The position numbers and the translations under genes were made by a program. Below the pieces are notes generated by a model that did no database searches, was not told the DNA's origin, and saw nothing but the letters and a program-made list of their open reading frames with translations. From Bombus terrestris (Eukaryota; Arthropoda; Insecta; Hymenoptera; Apidae), in assembly GCF_910591885.1 (NCBI RefSeq), contig NW_025963548.1, forward strand, positions 7,923,968 through 7,987,967: a DNA stretch of 64,000 nt, written 5' to 3'. This document shows, piece after piece, positions 12,988 through 29,751 of the stretch. Position 1 is the stretch's first letter; the number at the start of each line of letters is the position of its first letter.

Positions 12988-14060
12988 AGCTTCGCTTTAT
13001 GACGTATAATGTTATGAACTATTAGGTTATAACGTATAACGTTATATTGCATCACTATATGACGTATAACGTCATATTGCATGACTATATGACGTATAAC
13101 GATATATTGCATTACTAAATGACGTATAATGTTATATAGCTTCTCTTTATGACGTATATCATTATGAACTATTCCGTTATAACGTATAACGCTATATTGC
13201 ATCACTATATGACATATAACGTTAAATTGCATCACTATAGGACGTATTACGTTATATACTATTACGTTATAACGTATAACGTTATACTGCATCACTATAG
13301 CACGTATAACGTTATATCGCATTACTGAATGACGTATAACGTTATATAGCTTCTCTTTATGACGTATAACGTTATGAACTATTCCGTTATAACGTATAAC
13401 GCTATATTGCATGACTATATGACGTATAACGTCATATTGCATGACTATAGGACGTATAACGCTATATTGCATCACTATATGACGTATAACGCTATATTGC
13501 ATCACTATAGGACGTAAACGTTATATCGCATTACTGAATGACGTATAACGTTATATAGCTTCTCTTTATGACGTATAACGTTATGAACTATTCCGTTATA
13601 ACGGATAACGTTACGTTGCATCATTATATGACGTATAACGTCATATTGCATGACTACAGGACGTATAACGTTATATTGCATCACTATAGGATGTAATACG
13701 TTATGATATATTACGTTATTACGTATAACGTTTTATTGCATGACTATATGACGTATAACGTCATATTGCATGACTATAGGACGTATAACGTTATATTGCT
13801 TCACTACATGACGTATAACGCTATATTGCATCACTACAGGACGTATTACGTTATATACTATTACGTTATAACGTATAAAGTTATACTGCATCACTATAGC
13901 ACGTATAACGTTTTATTGCATCACTATATGACGTATAACGTCATATTGCATGACTACAGGACGTATAACGTTATATTGCTTCACTACATGACGTATAACG
14001 CTATATTGCATCACTATAGGACGTATTACGTTATATACTATTACGTTATAACGTATAACG
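12988..14060 (+). repeat. Partial copy of the 2.19-kb unit
   Basis: This stretch shares private variants with 32.0-32.9, 37.74-38.7 and 39.93-40.9 kb: TATTAGGTTATAACG, GACGTATATCATTATGAAC, and a 29-bp unit at about 13510 not preceded by the usual TTGATCG unit. It lacks about 30 bp near 13210-13230 and gains extra monomers near 13880-13990 relative to those copies. Confidence 0.75.
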
Positions 14061-17000
14061 TTATACTGCATCACTATATGACGTATAACGATATATTGCA
14101 TTACTAAATGACGGAAAACGTTATATAGCTTCTCTTTATGACGTGTAACGTTATGAACTATTACGTTATAACGTATAACGTTATATTGCATCACTGTATG
14201 ATGTATAACGTCATATTGCATGACTACAGGACGTATAAAGTTATAATGCATCACTATAGGACGTATAACGTTATATTGCATCACTATATGTCGTAGAACG
14301 TTATATTGTATTACTAAATGACGTATAACGTGATATAGCTTCTCTTTATGACGTGTAACGTTATGAACTATTACGTTATAACGGATAACGTTATATTGCA
14401 TCACTATATGACGTATAACGTCATATTGCATGACTATAGGTCGTATAACGTTATATTGCATCACTACATAACGTATAACGTTATATTGCATCACTATATG
14501 ACGTATAACGATATATTGCATTACTAAATGACGTATAACGTTATATTGCATCACTATATGCCGTATAGCGTTATATACTATAACGTTATGAAGGAATATC
14601 GTTATACTGCATCACTATATGACGTATAACGTTATATTGCATGACTATAGGACGTATAACGTTATATTGCATCACTATATGACGTATAACGTCATATTGT
14701 ATGACTACAGGACGAATTACGTTGTATACTATTACGTTAGAACGTATAACGTTATATTGCATCACTATATGACGTATAACGTTATATTGCATCACTATAT
14801 GTCGTAGAACGTTATATTGTATTACTAAATGACGTATAACGTTATATAGCTTCTCTCTATGACGTGTAACGTTATGAACTATTACGTTATACTGTATAAC
14901 GTTATATTGCACCACTATTGATCGTATAACGTTATATACTATAACGCTATAACGTATAACGTTGTATTGCATCACTATAGGACGTAAACGTTATATCGCA
15001 TTACTGAATGTCGTATAACGTTATATAGCTTCTCTTTATGACGTATAACGTTATGAACTATTCCGTTATAACTTATAACGCTATATTGCATGACTATATG
15101 ACCTATAACGTCATATTGCATGACTATAGGACGTATTACGTTATATACTATTACGTTATAACGTATAACGTTATACTGCATCACTATAGCACGTATAACG
15201 TTATATCGCATTACTGAATGACGTATAACGTTATATAGCTTCTCTTTATGACGTATAACGTTATGAACTATTCCGTTATAACGTATAACGCTATATTGCA
15301 TGACTATATGACGTATAACGTCATATTGCATGACTATAGGACGTATAACGCTATATTGCATCACTATATGACGTATAACGTTATATTGCATGACTATAGG
15401 ACGTATAACATTATATTGCATCACTACATGACGTATAACGTTATATTGCATCACTATAGGACGTATTACGTTATATACTATTACGTTATAACGTATAACG
15501 TTATACTGCATCACTATATGACGTATAACGATATATTGCATTACTAAATGACGTATAACGTTATATAGCTTCTCTTTATGACGTGTAACGTTATGAACTA
15601 TTACGTTATAGCGTATAACGTTATATTGCACCACTATTGATCGTATAACGTTATATACTATTACGCTATAACGTATAACGTTGTATTGCATCACTATAGG
15701 ACGTAAACGTTATATCGCATTACTGAATGTCGTATAACGTTATATAGCTTCTCTTTATGACGTATAACGTTATGAACTATTCCGTTATAACTTATAACGC
15801 TATATTGCATGACTATATGACGTATAACGTCACATTGCATGACTATAGGACGTATTACGTTATATACTATTACGTTATAACGTATAACGTTATACTGCAT
15901 CACTATAGCACGTATAACGTTATATCGCATTACTGAATGACGTATAACGTTATATAGCTTCTCTTTATGACGTATAACGTTATGAACTATTACGTTATAA
16001 CGTATAACGTTATATTGCATCATATATGACGTATAACGTCATATTGCATGACTACAGGACGTATAAAGTTATATTGCATCACTATATGACGTATAACGTT
16101 ATATTGCTTCACTATATGTCGTAGAACGTTATATTGTATTACTGAATGACGTATAACGTTATATAGCTTCTCTTTATGACGTATAACGTTATGAACTATT
16201 CCGTTATAACTTATAACGCTATATTGCATGACTATATGACGTATAACGTCATATTGCATGACTATAGGACGTATTACGTTATATACTATTACGTTATAAC
16301 GTATAACGTTATACTGCATCACTATAGCACGTATAACGTTATATCGCATTACCGAATGACGTATAATGTTATATAGCTCCTCTTTATGACGTATAACGTT
16401 ATGAACTATTACGTTATAACGTATAACGTTATATTGCATCACTATATGACGTATAACGTCATATTGCATGACTATAGGACGTATAACGTTATATTGCATC
16501 ACTACATAACGTATAACGTTATATTGCATCACTATATGACGTATAACGATATATTGCATTACTAAATGAAGTATAACGTTATATTGCATCACTGTATGCC
16601 GTATAACGTTATATACTATAACGTTATGAAGGAATATCGTTATACTGCATCACTATATGACGTATAACGTTATATTGCATGACTATAGGACGTATAACGT
16701 TATATTGCATGACTACAGGACGTATAACGTTATATTGCATCACTATAGGATGTAATACGTTATGATATATTACGTTATTACGTATAACGTTTTATTGCAT
16801 GACTATATGACGTATAACGTCATATTGCATGACTATAGGACGTATAACGTTATATTGCTTCACTACATGACGTATAACGCTATATTGCATCACTACAGGA
16901 CGTATAACGTTATATTGCATCTCTATAGGATGTAATACGTTATGATATATTACGTTATTACGTATAACGTTTTATTGCATGACTATATGACGTTTAACGT

Positions 17001-20000
17001 CATATTGCATGACTATAGGACGCATAACGTTATATTGCTTCACTACATGACGTATAACGCTATATTGCATCACTATAGGACGTATTACGTTATATACTAT
17101 TACGTTATAACGTATAACGTTATACTGCATCGCTATTGCACGTATAACGTTATATCGCATTACTGAATGACGTATAACGTTATATAGCTTCTCTTTATGA
17201 CGTATAACGTTATGAACTATTGTGTTATAACGTATAACGTTATATTGCATCACTATATGACGTATAACGATATATTGCATTACTAAATGACGTATAACGT
17301 TATATTGCATCACTATATGACGTATAACGTTATATACTATAACGTTATGAAGGAATATCGTTATACTGCATCACTATATGACGTATAACGTTATATTGCA
17401 TGACTAGAGGACGTATAACGTTATATTGCATCACTATATGACGTATAACGTCATATTGTATGATTACAGGACGAATAACGTTATATTGCATTACTAAATG
17501 ACGTATAACGTTATATTGCATCATTATATGACGTATAACGTTATATACTATAACGTTATGAAGGAATATCGTTATACTGCATCACTGTATGACGTATAAC
17601 GTTATATTGCATCACTATAGGACGTATTACGTTGTATACTATTACGTTAGAACGTATAAGGTTATATTGCATCACTATTGATCGTATAACGTTATATAAT
17701 ATTACGCTATAACGTATAACGTTGTATTGCATCAGTATAGGACGTAAACGTTATATCGCATTACTGAATGACGTATAACGTTATATAGCTTCTCTTTATG
17801 ACGTATAACGTTATGAACTATTCCGTTATAACGTATAACGCTATATTGCATGACTATATGACGTATAACGTCATATTGCATGACTATAGGACGTATAACG
17901 CTATATTGCAACACTATATGACGTATAACGTTATATTGCATGACTATAGGACCTATAACGTTATATTGCATCACTACATGACGTATAACGTTATATTGCA
18001 TCACTATAGGACGTATTACGTTATATACTATTACGTTATAACGTATAACGTTATACTGCATCACTATATGACGTATAACGATATATTGCATTACTAAATG
18101 ACGTATAACGTTATATAGCTTCTCTTTATGACGTGTAACGTTATGAACTATTACGTTATAACGTATAACGTTATATTGCATCACTATATGACGTATAACG
18201 TCATATTGCATCACTATAGGACGTATAACGTTATATTGCATCACTACATAACGTGTAACGTTATATTGCATCACTATATGACGTATAACGATATATTGCA
18301 TTACTAAATGACTTATAACGTTATATTGCATCACTATATGCCGTATAACGTTATATACTATAACGTTATGAAGGAATATCGTTATACTGCATCACTATAT
18401 GACGTATAACGTTATATTGCATGACTATAGGACGTATAACGCAATATTGCATCACTATGTGCCGTATAACGTTAAATTGCATCACTATAGGACGTATTAC
18501 GTTATATACTATTACGTTATAACGTATAACGTTATACTGCATCACTATATGACGTATAACGATATATTGCATTACTAAATGACGTATAACGTTATATTGC
18601 ACCACTATTGATCGTATAACGTTATATACTATTACGCTATAACGTATAACGTTGTATTGCATCACTATAGGACGTAAACGTTATATTGCATCACTGTATG
18701 ACGTATAACGTCATATTGCATGACTATAGGACGTATAACGTTATATTGCATCACTACATAACGTATAACGATATATTGCATTACTAAATGACGTATAACG
18801 TTATATTGCATCACTATATGCCGTATAACGTTATATACTATAACGTTATGAAGGAATATCGTTATACTGCATCACTATATGACGTATAACGTTATATTGC
18901 ATGACTATAGGACGTATAACGTTATATTGCATCACTATATGACGTATAACGTTATATAGCTTCTCTTTATGACGTGTAACGTTATGAACTATTACGTTAT
19001 AGCATATAACGTTATATTGCACCACTATTGATCGTATAACGTTATATACTATTACGCTATAACGTATAACGTTGTATTGCATCACTATAGGACGTAAACG
19101 TTATATCGCATTACTGAATGTCGTATAACGTTATATAGCTTCCCTTTATGACGTATAACGTTATGAACTATTCCGTTATAACTTATAACGCTATATTGCA
19201 TGACTATATGACGTATAACGTCATATTGCATGACTATAGGACGTATTACGTTATATACTATTACGTTATAACGCATAACGTTATACTGCATCACTATAGC
19301 ACGTATAACGTTATATCGCATTACTGAATGACGTATAACGTTATATAGCTTCTCTTTATGACGTATAACGTTATGAACTATTCCGTTATAACTTATAACG
19401 CTATATTGCATGACTATATGACGTATAACGTCATATTGCATGACTATAGGATCTATAACGTTATATTGCATCACTATATGACGTATAACGTTATATTGCA
19501 CCACTATAGGACGTATTACGTTATATACTATCACGTTATAACGTATAACGTTATATTGCATCACTATATGACGTATAACGATATATTGCATTACTAAATG
19601 ACGTATAACGTTATATAGCTTCTCTTTATGACGTGTAACGTTATGAACTATTACGTTATAACGTATAACGTTATATTGCATCACTATATGACGTATAACG
19701 TTATATTGCATCACTATATGTAGTAGAACGTTATATTGTATTACTAAATGACGTATAACGTTATATAGTTTTTCTTTATGACGTGTAACGTTATGAACTA
19801 TTACGTTATAGCGTATAACGTTATATTGCATCACTATATGACGTATAACGTCATATTGCATGACTATAGGACGTATAACGTTATATTGCTTCACTACATG
19901 ACGTATAACGCTATATTGCATCACTATAGGTTGTAATACGTTATGACATATTACGTTATTACGTATAACGTTTTATTGCATCACTATATGACGTAGAATG

Positions 20001-21920
20001 TTATACTGCATCACTATATGACGTATAACGTCATATTGCATGACTATAGCACGTATAACGTTATATTGCTTCACTACATGACGTATAACGCTATATTGCA
20101 TCACTATAGGTTGTAATACGTTATGATATATTACGTTATTACGTATAACGTTATACTGCATCACTATAGCACGTATAACGTTATATCGCATTGCTGAATG
20201 ACGTATAACGTTATATAGCTTCTCTTTATGACGTATAACGTTATGAACTATTACGTTATAACGTATAACGTTATATTGCATCACTATAGGACGTATTACG
20301 TTATATACTATTACGTTATAACGTATAACGTTATACTGCATCACTATATGACATATAACGATATATTGCAATACTAAATGACGTATAACGTTATATAGCT
20401 TCTCTTTATGACGTGTAACGTTATGAACTATTACGTTATAACGTATAACGTTATATTGCATCACTATATGACGTATAACGTCATATTGCATGACTATAGA
20501 AAGTATAACGTTATACTGCTTCACTACATGACGTATAACGCTATATTGCATCACTATAGGACGTATTACGTTATATACTATTACGTTATAACGTATAACG
20601 TTATACTGCATCACTATAGCACGTATAACGTTATATCGCATTACTGAATGACGTATAACGTTATATAGCTTCTCTTTATGACGTATAACGTTATGAACTA
20701 TTACGTTATAACGCATAACGTTTAATTGCATCACTATATGACGTATAACGTCATATTGCATGACTATAGGACGTATAACGTTATATTGCATCACTACATG
20801 ACGTATAACGTTATATTGCATCACTATAGGACGTATAACGTTATATTGCATCACTATATGACATATAACGATATATTGCATTACTAAATGACGTATAACG
20901 TTATGTAGCTTCTCTTTATGACGTGTAACGTTATGAACTATTACGTTATAACGGATAACGTTATATTGCATCACTATATGACGTATAACGTCATATTGCA
21001 TGACTACAGGACGTATAACGTTATATTGCATCACTATAGGATGTAATACGTCATGATATATTACGTTATTACGTATAACGTTTTATTGCATGACTATATG
21101 ACGTATAACGTCATATTGCATGACTATAGGACGTATAACGTTATATTGCTTCACTACATGACGTATAACGCTATATTGCATCACTATAGGACGTATTACG
21201 TTATATACTATTACGTTATAACGTATAACGTTATACTGCATCACTATAGCACGTATAACGTTATATCGCATTACTGAATGACATATAACGTTATATAGCT
21301 TCTCTTTATGACGTATAACGTTATGAACTATTACGTTATAACGTATAACGTTATATTGCATCACTATATGACGTACAACGTCATATTGCATGACTATAGG
21401 TCGTATAACGTTATATTGCATCACTACATGACGTATAACGTTATATTGCATCACTATAGGACGTACTACGTTATATACTATTACGTTATAACGGATAACG
21501 TTATACTGCATCACAGTAGCACGTATAACGTTATATCGAATTACTGAATGACGTATAACGTTATATAGCTTCTCTTTATGACGTGTAACGTTATGAACTA
21601 TTACGTTATAGCGTATAACGTTATATTACATCACTATATGACGTATAACGTCATATTGCATGACTATAGGACGTATAACGTTATATTGCATTACTATATG
21701 ACGTATAACGTTATATTGCATCAATATAGGACATATTACGTTATATACTATTACGTTAGAACGTATAACGTTATATTGCATCACTATATGACGTATAACG
21801 TTATATTTCATCACTATATGACGTATGAAGTTATATTGCATTACTAAATGACGTATAACGGTATATAGCTTCTCTTTATGACGGATAACGTTATGAACTA
21901 CTACGCTATAACATATAACG
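14061..21920 (+). repeat. Tandem 7.86-kb segmental duplication, copy 1
   Basis: Copy 1 is followed directly by copy 2 (21921-29751). The offset is 7,860 bp up to about 16940, 7,800 to about 18750, 7,830 to about 19570, then 7,831 to the end. From 14281 to 15240 I counted 9 differences against 22141-23100 (about 99% identity). Shared private variants include GACGGAAAACG (14111/21971), CGTGATATAGCT (14329/22189), TTCTCTCTATG (14851/22711) and ACTGTATAACG (14891/22751). Internally it holds 839-type units (14.6-16.0, 17.7-19.1 kb), a 31-bp cluster (17349, 17560) and 750-type units (19.9-21.9 kb). Confidence 0.9.
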
Positions 21921-24900
21921 TTATACTGCATCACTATATGACGTATAACGATATATTGCATTACTAAATGACGGAAAACGTTATATAGCTTCTCTTTATG
22001 ACGTGTAACGTTATGAACTATTACGTTATAACGTATAACGTTATATTGCATCACTGTATGATGTATAACGTCATATTGCATGACTACAGGACGTATAAAG
22101 TTATAATGCATCACTATAGGACGTATAACGTTATATTGCATCACTATATGTCGTAGAACGTTATATTGTATTACTAAATGACGTATAACGTGATATAGCT
22201 TCTCTTTATGACGTGTAACGTTATGAACTATTACGTTATAACGGATAACGTTATATTGCATCACTATATGACGTATAACGTCATATTGCATGACTATAGG
22301 ACGTATAACGTTATATTGCATCACTACATAACGTATAACGTTATATTGCATCACTATATGACGTATAACGATATATTGCATTACTAAATGACGTATAACG
22401 TTATATTGCATCACTATATGCCGTATAACGTTATATACTATAACGTTATGAAGGAATATCGTTATACTTCATCACTATATGAGGTATAACGTTATATTCC
22501 ATGACTATAGGACGTATAACGTTATATTGCATCACTATATGACGTATAACGTCATATTGTATGACTACAGGACGAATAACGTTGTATACTATTACGTTAG
22601 AACGTATAACGTTATATTGCATCACTATATGACGTATAACGTTATATTGCATCACTATATGTCGTAGAACGTTATATTGTATTACTAAATGACGTATAAC
22701 GTTATATAGCTTCTCTCTATGACGTGTAACGTTATGAACTATTACGTTATACTGTATAACGTTATATTGCACCACTATTGATCGTATAACGTTATATACT
22801 ATTACGCTATAACGTATAACGTTGTATTGCATCACTATAGGACGTAAACGTTATATCGCATTACTGAATGTCGTATAACGTTATATAGCTTCTCTTTATG
22901 ACGTATAACGTTATGAACTATTCCGTTATAACTTATAACGCTATATTGCATGACTATATGACCTATAACGTCATATTGCATGACTATAGGACGTATTACG
23001 TTATATACTATTACGTTATAACGTATAACGTCATACGGCATCACTATAGCACGTATAACGTTATATCGCATTACTGAATGACGTATAACGTTATATAGCT
23101 TCTCTTTATGACGTATAACGTTATGAACTATTCCGTTATAACGTATAACGCTATATTGCATGACTATATGACGTATAACGTCATATTGCATGACTATAGG
23201 ACGTATAACGCTATATTGCATCACTATATGACGTATAACGTTATATTGCATGACTATAGGACGTATAACGTTATATTGCATCACTACATGACGTATAACG
23301 TTATATTGCATCACTATAGGACGTATTACGTTATATACTATTACGTTATAACGTATAACGTTATACTGCATCACTATATGACGTATAACGATATATTGCA
23401 TTACTAAATGACGTATAACGTTATATAGCTTCTCTTTATGACGTGTAACGTTATGAACTATTACGTTATAGCGTATAACGTTATATTGCACCACTATTGA
23501 TCGTATAACGTTATATACTATTACGCTATAACGTATAACGTTGTATTGCATCACTATAGGACGTAAACGTTATATCGCATTACTGAATGTCGTATAACGT
23601 TATATAGCTTCTCTTTATGACGTATAACGTTATGAACTATTCCGTTATAACTTATAACGCTATATTGCATGACTATATGACGTATAACGTCACATAGCAT
23701 GACTATAGGACGTATTACGTTATATACTATTACGTTATAACGTATAACGTTATACTGCATCACTATAGCACGTATAACGTTATATCGCATTACTGAATGA
23801 CGTATAACGTTATATAGCTTCTCTTTATGACGTATAACGTTATGAACTATTACGTTATAACGTATAACGTTATATTGCATCATATATGACGTATAACGTC
23901 ATATTGCATGACTACAGGACGTATAAAGTTATATTGCATCACTATATGACGTATAACGTTATATTGCTTCACTATATGTCGTAGAACGTTACATTGTATT
24001 ACTGAATGACGTATAACGTTATATAGCTTCTCTTTATGACGTATAACGTTATGAACTATTCCGTTATAACTTATAACGCTATATTGCATGACTATATGAC
24101 GTATAACGTCATATTGCATGACTATAGGACGTATTACGTTATATACTATTACGTTATAACGTATAACGTTATACTGCATCACTATAGCACGTATAACGTT
24201 ATATCGCATTACCGAATGACGTATAATGTTATATAGCTCCTCTTTATGACGTATAACGTTATGAACTATTACGTTATAACGTATAACGTTATATTGCATC
24301 ACTATATGACGTATAACGTCATATTGCATGACTATAGGACGTATAACGTTATATTGCATCACTACATAACGTATAACGTTATATTGCATCACTATATGAC
24401 GTATAACGATATATTGCATTACTAAATGAAGTATAACGTTATATTGCATCACTGTATGCCGTATAACGTTATATACTATAACGTTATGAAGGAATATCGT
24501 TATACTGCATCACTATATGACGTATAACGTTATATTGCATGACTATAGGACGTATAACGTTATATTGCATGACTACAGGACGTATAACGTTATATTGCAT
24601 CACTATAGGATGTAATACGTTATGATATATTACGTTATTACGTATAACGTTTTATTGCATGACTATATGACGTATAACGTCATATTGCATGACTATAGGA
24701 CGTATAACGTTATATTGCTTCACTACATGACGTATAACGCTATATTGCATCACTACAGGACGTATAACGTTATATTGCATCTCTATAGGATGTAATACGT
24801 TATGAACTATTCCGTTATAACTTATAACGCTATATTGCATGACTATATGACGTATAACGTCATATTGCATGACTATAGGACGTATTACGTTATATACTAT

Positions 24901-27900
24901 TACGTTATAACGTATAACGTTATACTGCATCACTATTGCACGTATAACGTTATATCGCATTACTGAATGACGTATAACGTTATATAGCTTCTCTTTATGA
25001 CGTATAACGTTATGAACTATTATGTTATAACGTATAACGTTATATTGCATCACTATATGACGTATAACGATATATTGCATTACTAAATGACGTATAACGT
25101 TATATTGCATCACTATATGACGTATAACGTTATATACTATAACGTTATGAAGGAATATCGTTATACTGCATCACTATATGACGTATAACGTTATATTGCA
25201 TGACTATAGGACGTATAACGTTATATTGCATCACTATATGACGTATAACGTCATATTGTATGATTACAGGACGAATAACGTTATATTGCATTACTAAATG
25301 ACGTATAACGTTATATTGCATCATTATATGACGTATAACGTTATATACTATAACGTTATGAAGGAATATCGTTATACTGCATCACTGTATGACGTATAAC
25401 GTTATATTGCATCACTATAGGACGTATTACGTTGTATACTATTACGTTAGAACGTATAAGGTTATATTGCATCACTATTGATCGTATAACGTTATATAAT
25501 ATTACGCTATAACGTATAACGTTGTATTGCATCAGTATAGGACGTAAACGTTATATCGCATTACTGAATGACGTATAACGTTATATAGCTTCTCTTTATG
25601 ACGTATAACGTTATGAACTATTCCGTTATAACGTATAACGCTATATTGCATGACTATATGACGTATAACGTCATATTGCATGACTATAGGACGTATAACG
25701 CTATATTGCAACACTATATGACGTATAACGTTATATTGCATGACTATAGGACCTATAACGTTATATTGCATCACTACATGACGTATAACGTTATATTGCA
25801 TCACTATAGGACGTATTACGTTATATACTATTACGTTATAACGTATAACGTTATACTGCATCACTATATGACGTATAACGATATATTGCATTACTAAATG
25901 ACGTATAACGTTATATAGCTTCTCTTTATGACGTGTAACGTTATGAACTATTACGTTATAACGTATAACGTTATATTGCATCACTATATGACGTATAACG
26001 TCATATTGCATCACTATAGGACGTATAACGTTATATTGCATCACTACATAACGTATAACGTTATATTGCATCACTATATGACGTATAACGATATATTGCA
26101 TTACTAAATGACTTATAACGTTATATTGCATCACTATATGCCGTATAACGTTATATACTATAACGTTATGAAGGAATATCGTTATACTGCATCACTATAT
26201 GACGTATAACGTTATATTGCATGACTATAGGACGTATAACGCAATATTGCATCACTATGTGCCGTATAACGTTAAATTGCATCACTATAGGACGTATTAC
26301 GTTATATACTATTACGTTATAACGTATAACGTTATACTGCATCACTATATGACGTATAACGATATATTGCATTACTAAATGACGTATAACGTTATATTGC
26401 ACCACTATTGATCGTATAACGTTATATACTATTACGCTATAACGTATAACGTTGTATTGCATCACTATAGGACGTAAACGTTATATTGCATCACTGTATG
26501 ACGTATAACGTCATATTGCATGACTATAGGACGTATAACGTTATATTGCATCACTACATAACGTATAACGTTATATTGCATCACTATATGACGTATAACG
26601 ATATATTGCATTACTAAATGACGTATAACGTTATATTGCATCACTATATGCCGTATAACGTTATATACTATAACGTTATGAAGGAATATCGTTATACTGC
26701 ATCACTATATGACGTATAACGTTATATTGCATGACTATAGGACGTATAACGTTATATTGCATCACTATATGACGTATAACGTTATATAGCTTCTCTTTAT
26801 GACGTGTAACGTTATGAACTATTACGTTATAGCATATAACGTTATATTGCACCACTATTGATCGTATAACGTTATATACTATTACGCTATAACGTATAAC
26901 GTTGTATTGCATCACTATAGGACGTAAACGTTATATCGCATTACTGAATGTCGTATAACGTTATATAGCTTCCCTTTATGACGTATAACGTTATGAACTA
27001 TTCCGTTATAACTCATAACGCTATATTGCATGACTATATGACGTATAACGTCATATTGCATGACTATAGGACGTATTACGTTATATACTATTACGTTATA
27101 ACGTATAACGTTATACTGCATCACTATAGCACGTATAACGTTATATCGCATTACTGAATGACGTATAACGTTATATAGCTTCTCTTTATGACGTATAACG
27201 TTATGAACTATTCCGTTATAACTTATAACGCTATATTGCATGACTATATGACGTATAACGTCATATTGCATGACTATAGGATCTATAACGTTATATTGCA
27301 TCACTATATGACGTATAACGTTATATTGCACCACTATAGGACGTATTACGTTATATACTATCACGATATAACGTATAACGTTATATTGCATCACTATAGA
27401 GACGTATAACGATATATTGCATTACTAAATGACGTATAACGTTATATAGCTTCTCTTTATGACGTGTAACGTTATGAACTATTACGTTATAGCGTATAAC
27501 GCTATATTGCATCACTATATGACGTATAACGTTATATTGCATCACTATATGTCGTAGAACGTTATATTGTATTACTAAATGACGTATAACGTTATATAGC
27601 TTTTCTTTATGACGTGTAACGTTATGAACTATTACGTTATAGCGTATAACGTTATATTGCATCACTATATGACGTATAACGTCATATTGCATGACTATAG
27701 GACGTATAACGTTATATTGCTTCACTACATGACGTATAACGCTATATTGCATCACTATAGGTTGTAATACGTTATGACATATTACGTTATTACGTATAAC
27801 GTTTTATTGCATCACTATATGACGTAGAATGTTATACTGCATCACTATATGACGTATAACGTCATATTGCATGACTATAGCACGTATAACGTTATATTGC

Positions 27901-29751
27901 TTCACTACATGACGTATAACGCTATATTGCATCACTATAGGTTGTAATACGTTATGATATATTACGTTATTACGTATAACGTTATACTGCATCACTATAG
28001 CACGTATAACGTTATATCGCATTACTGAATGACGTATAACGTTATATAGCTTCTCTTTATGACGTATAACGTTATGAACTATTACGTTATAACGTATAAC
28101 GTTATATTGCATCACTATAGGACGTATTACGTTATATACTATTACGTTATAACGTATAACGTTATACTGCATCACTATATGACATATAACGATATATTGC
28201 AATACTAAATGACGTATAACGTTATATAGCTTCTCTTTATGACGTGTAACGTTATGAACTATTACGTTATAACGTATAACGTTATATTGCATCACTATAT
28301 GACGTATAACGTCATATTGCATGACTATAGGACGTATAACGTTATATTGCTTCACTACATGACGTATAACGTTATATTGCATCACTATAGGACGTATTAC
28401 GTTATATACTATTACGTTATAACGTATAACGTTATACTGCATCACTATAGCACGTATAACGTTATATCGCATTACTGAATGACGTATAACGTTATATAGC
28501 TTCTCTTTATGACGTATAACGTTATGAACTATTACGTTATAACGCATAACGTTTAATTGCATCACTATATGACGTATAACGTCATATTGCATGACTATAG
28601 GACGTATAACGTTATATTGCGTCACTACATGACGTATAACGTTATATTGCATCACTATAGGACGTATAACGTTATATTGCATCACTATATGACATATAAC
28701 GATATATTGCATTACTAAATGATGTATAACGTTATGTAGCTTCTCTTTATGACGTGTAACGTTATGAACTATTACGTTATAACGGATAACGTTATATTGC
28801 ATCACTATATGACGTATAACGTCATATTGCATGACTACAGGACGTATAACGTTATATTGCATCACTATAGGATGTAATACGTCATGATATATTACGTTAT
28901 TACGTATAACGTTTTATTGCATGACTATATGACGTATAACGTCATATTGCATGACTATAGGACGTATAACGTTATATTGCTTCACTACATGACGTATAAC
29001 GCTATATTGCATCACTATAGGACGTATTACGTTATATACTATTACGTTATAACGTATAACGTTATACTGCATCACTATAGCACGTATAACGTTATATCGC
29101 ATTACTGAATGACATATAACGTTATATAGCTTCTCTTTATGACGTATAACGTTATGAACTATTACGTTATAACGTATAACGTTATATTGCATCACTATAT
29201 GACGTACAACGTCATATTGCATGACTATAGGTCGTATAACGTTATATTGCATCACTACATGACGTATAACGTTATATTGCATCACTATAGGACGTACTAC
29301 GTTATATACTATTACGTTATAACGGATAACGTTATACTGCATCACAGTAGCACGTATAACGTTATATCGAATTACTGAATGACGTATAACGTTATATAGC
29401 TTCTCTTTATGACGTGTAACGTTATGAACTATTACGTTATAGCGTATAACGTTATATTACATCACTATATGACGTATAACGTCATATTGCATGACTATAG
29501 GACGTATAACGTTATATTGCATTACTATATGACGTATAACGTTATATTGCATCAATATAGGACATATTACGTTATATACTATTACGTTAGAACGTATAAC
29601 GTTATATTGCATCACTATATGACGTATAACGTTATATTTCATCACTATATGACGTATGAAGTTATATTGCATTACTAAATGACGTATAACGGTATATAGC
29701 TTCTCTTTATGACGGATAACGTTATGAACTACTACGCTATAACATATAACG
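21921..29751 (+). repeat. Tandem 7.83-kb segmental duplication, copy 2
   Basis: Monomer order follows copy 1 throughout. Differences in length are whole monomers: 60 bp fewer near 24800-24900 (where a GATATATTACGTTAT block of copy 1 is replaced by a GAACTATTCCGTTAT block), and 30 bp more near 26571-26600. One true single-base insertion (CTATAGAGACG near 27396) shifts the phase for the rest of the copy. Homology stops at about 29751, where copy 1 instead meets the start of copy 2. Confidence 0.9.
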
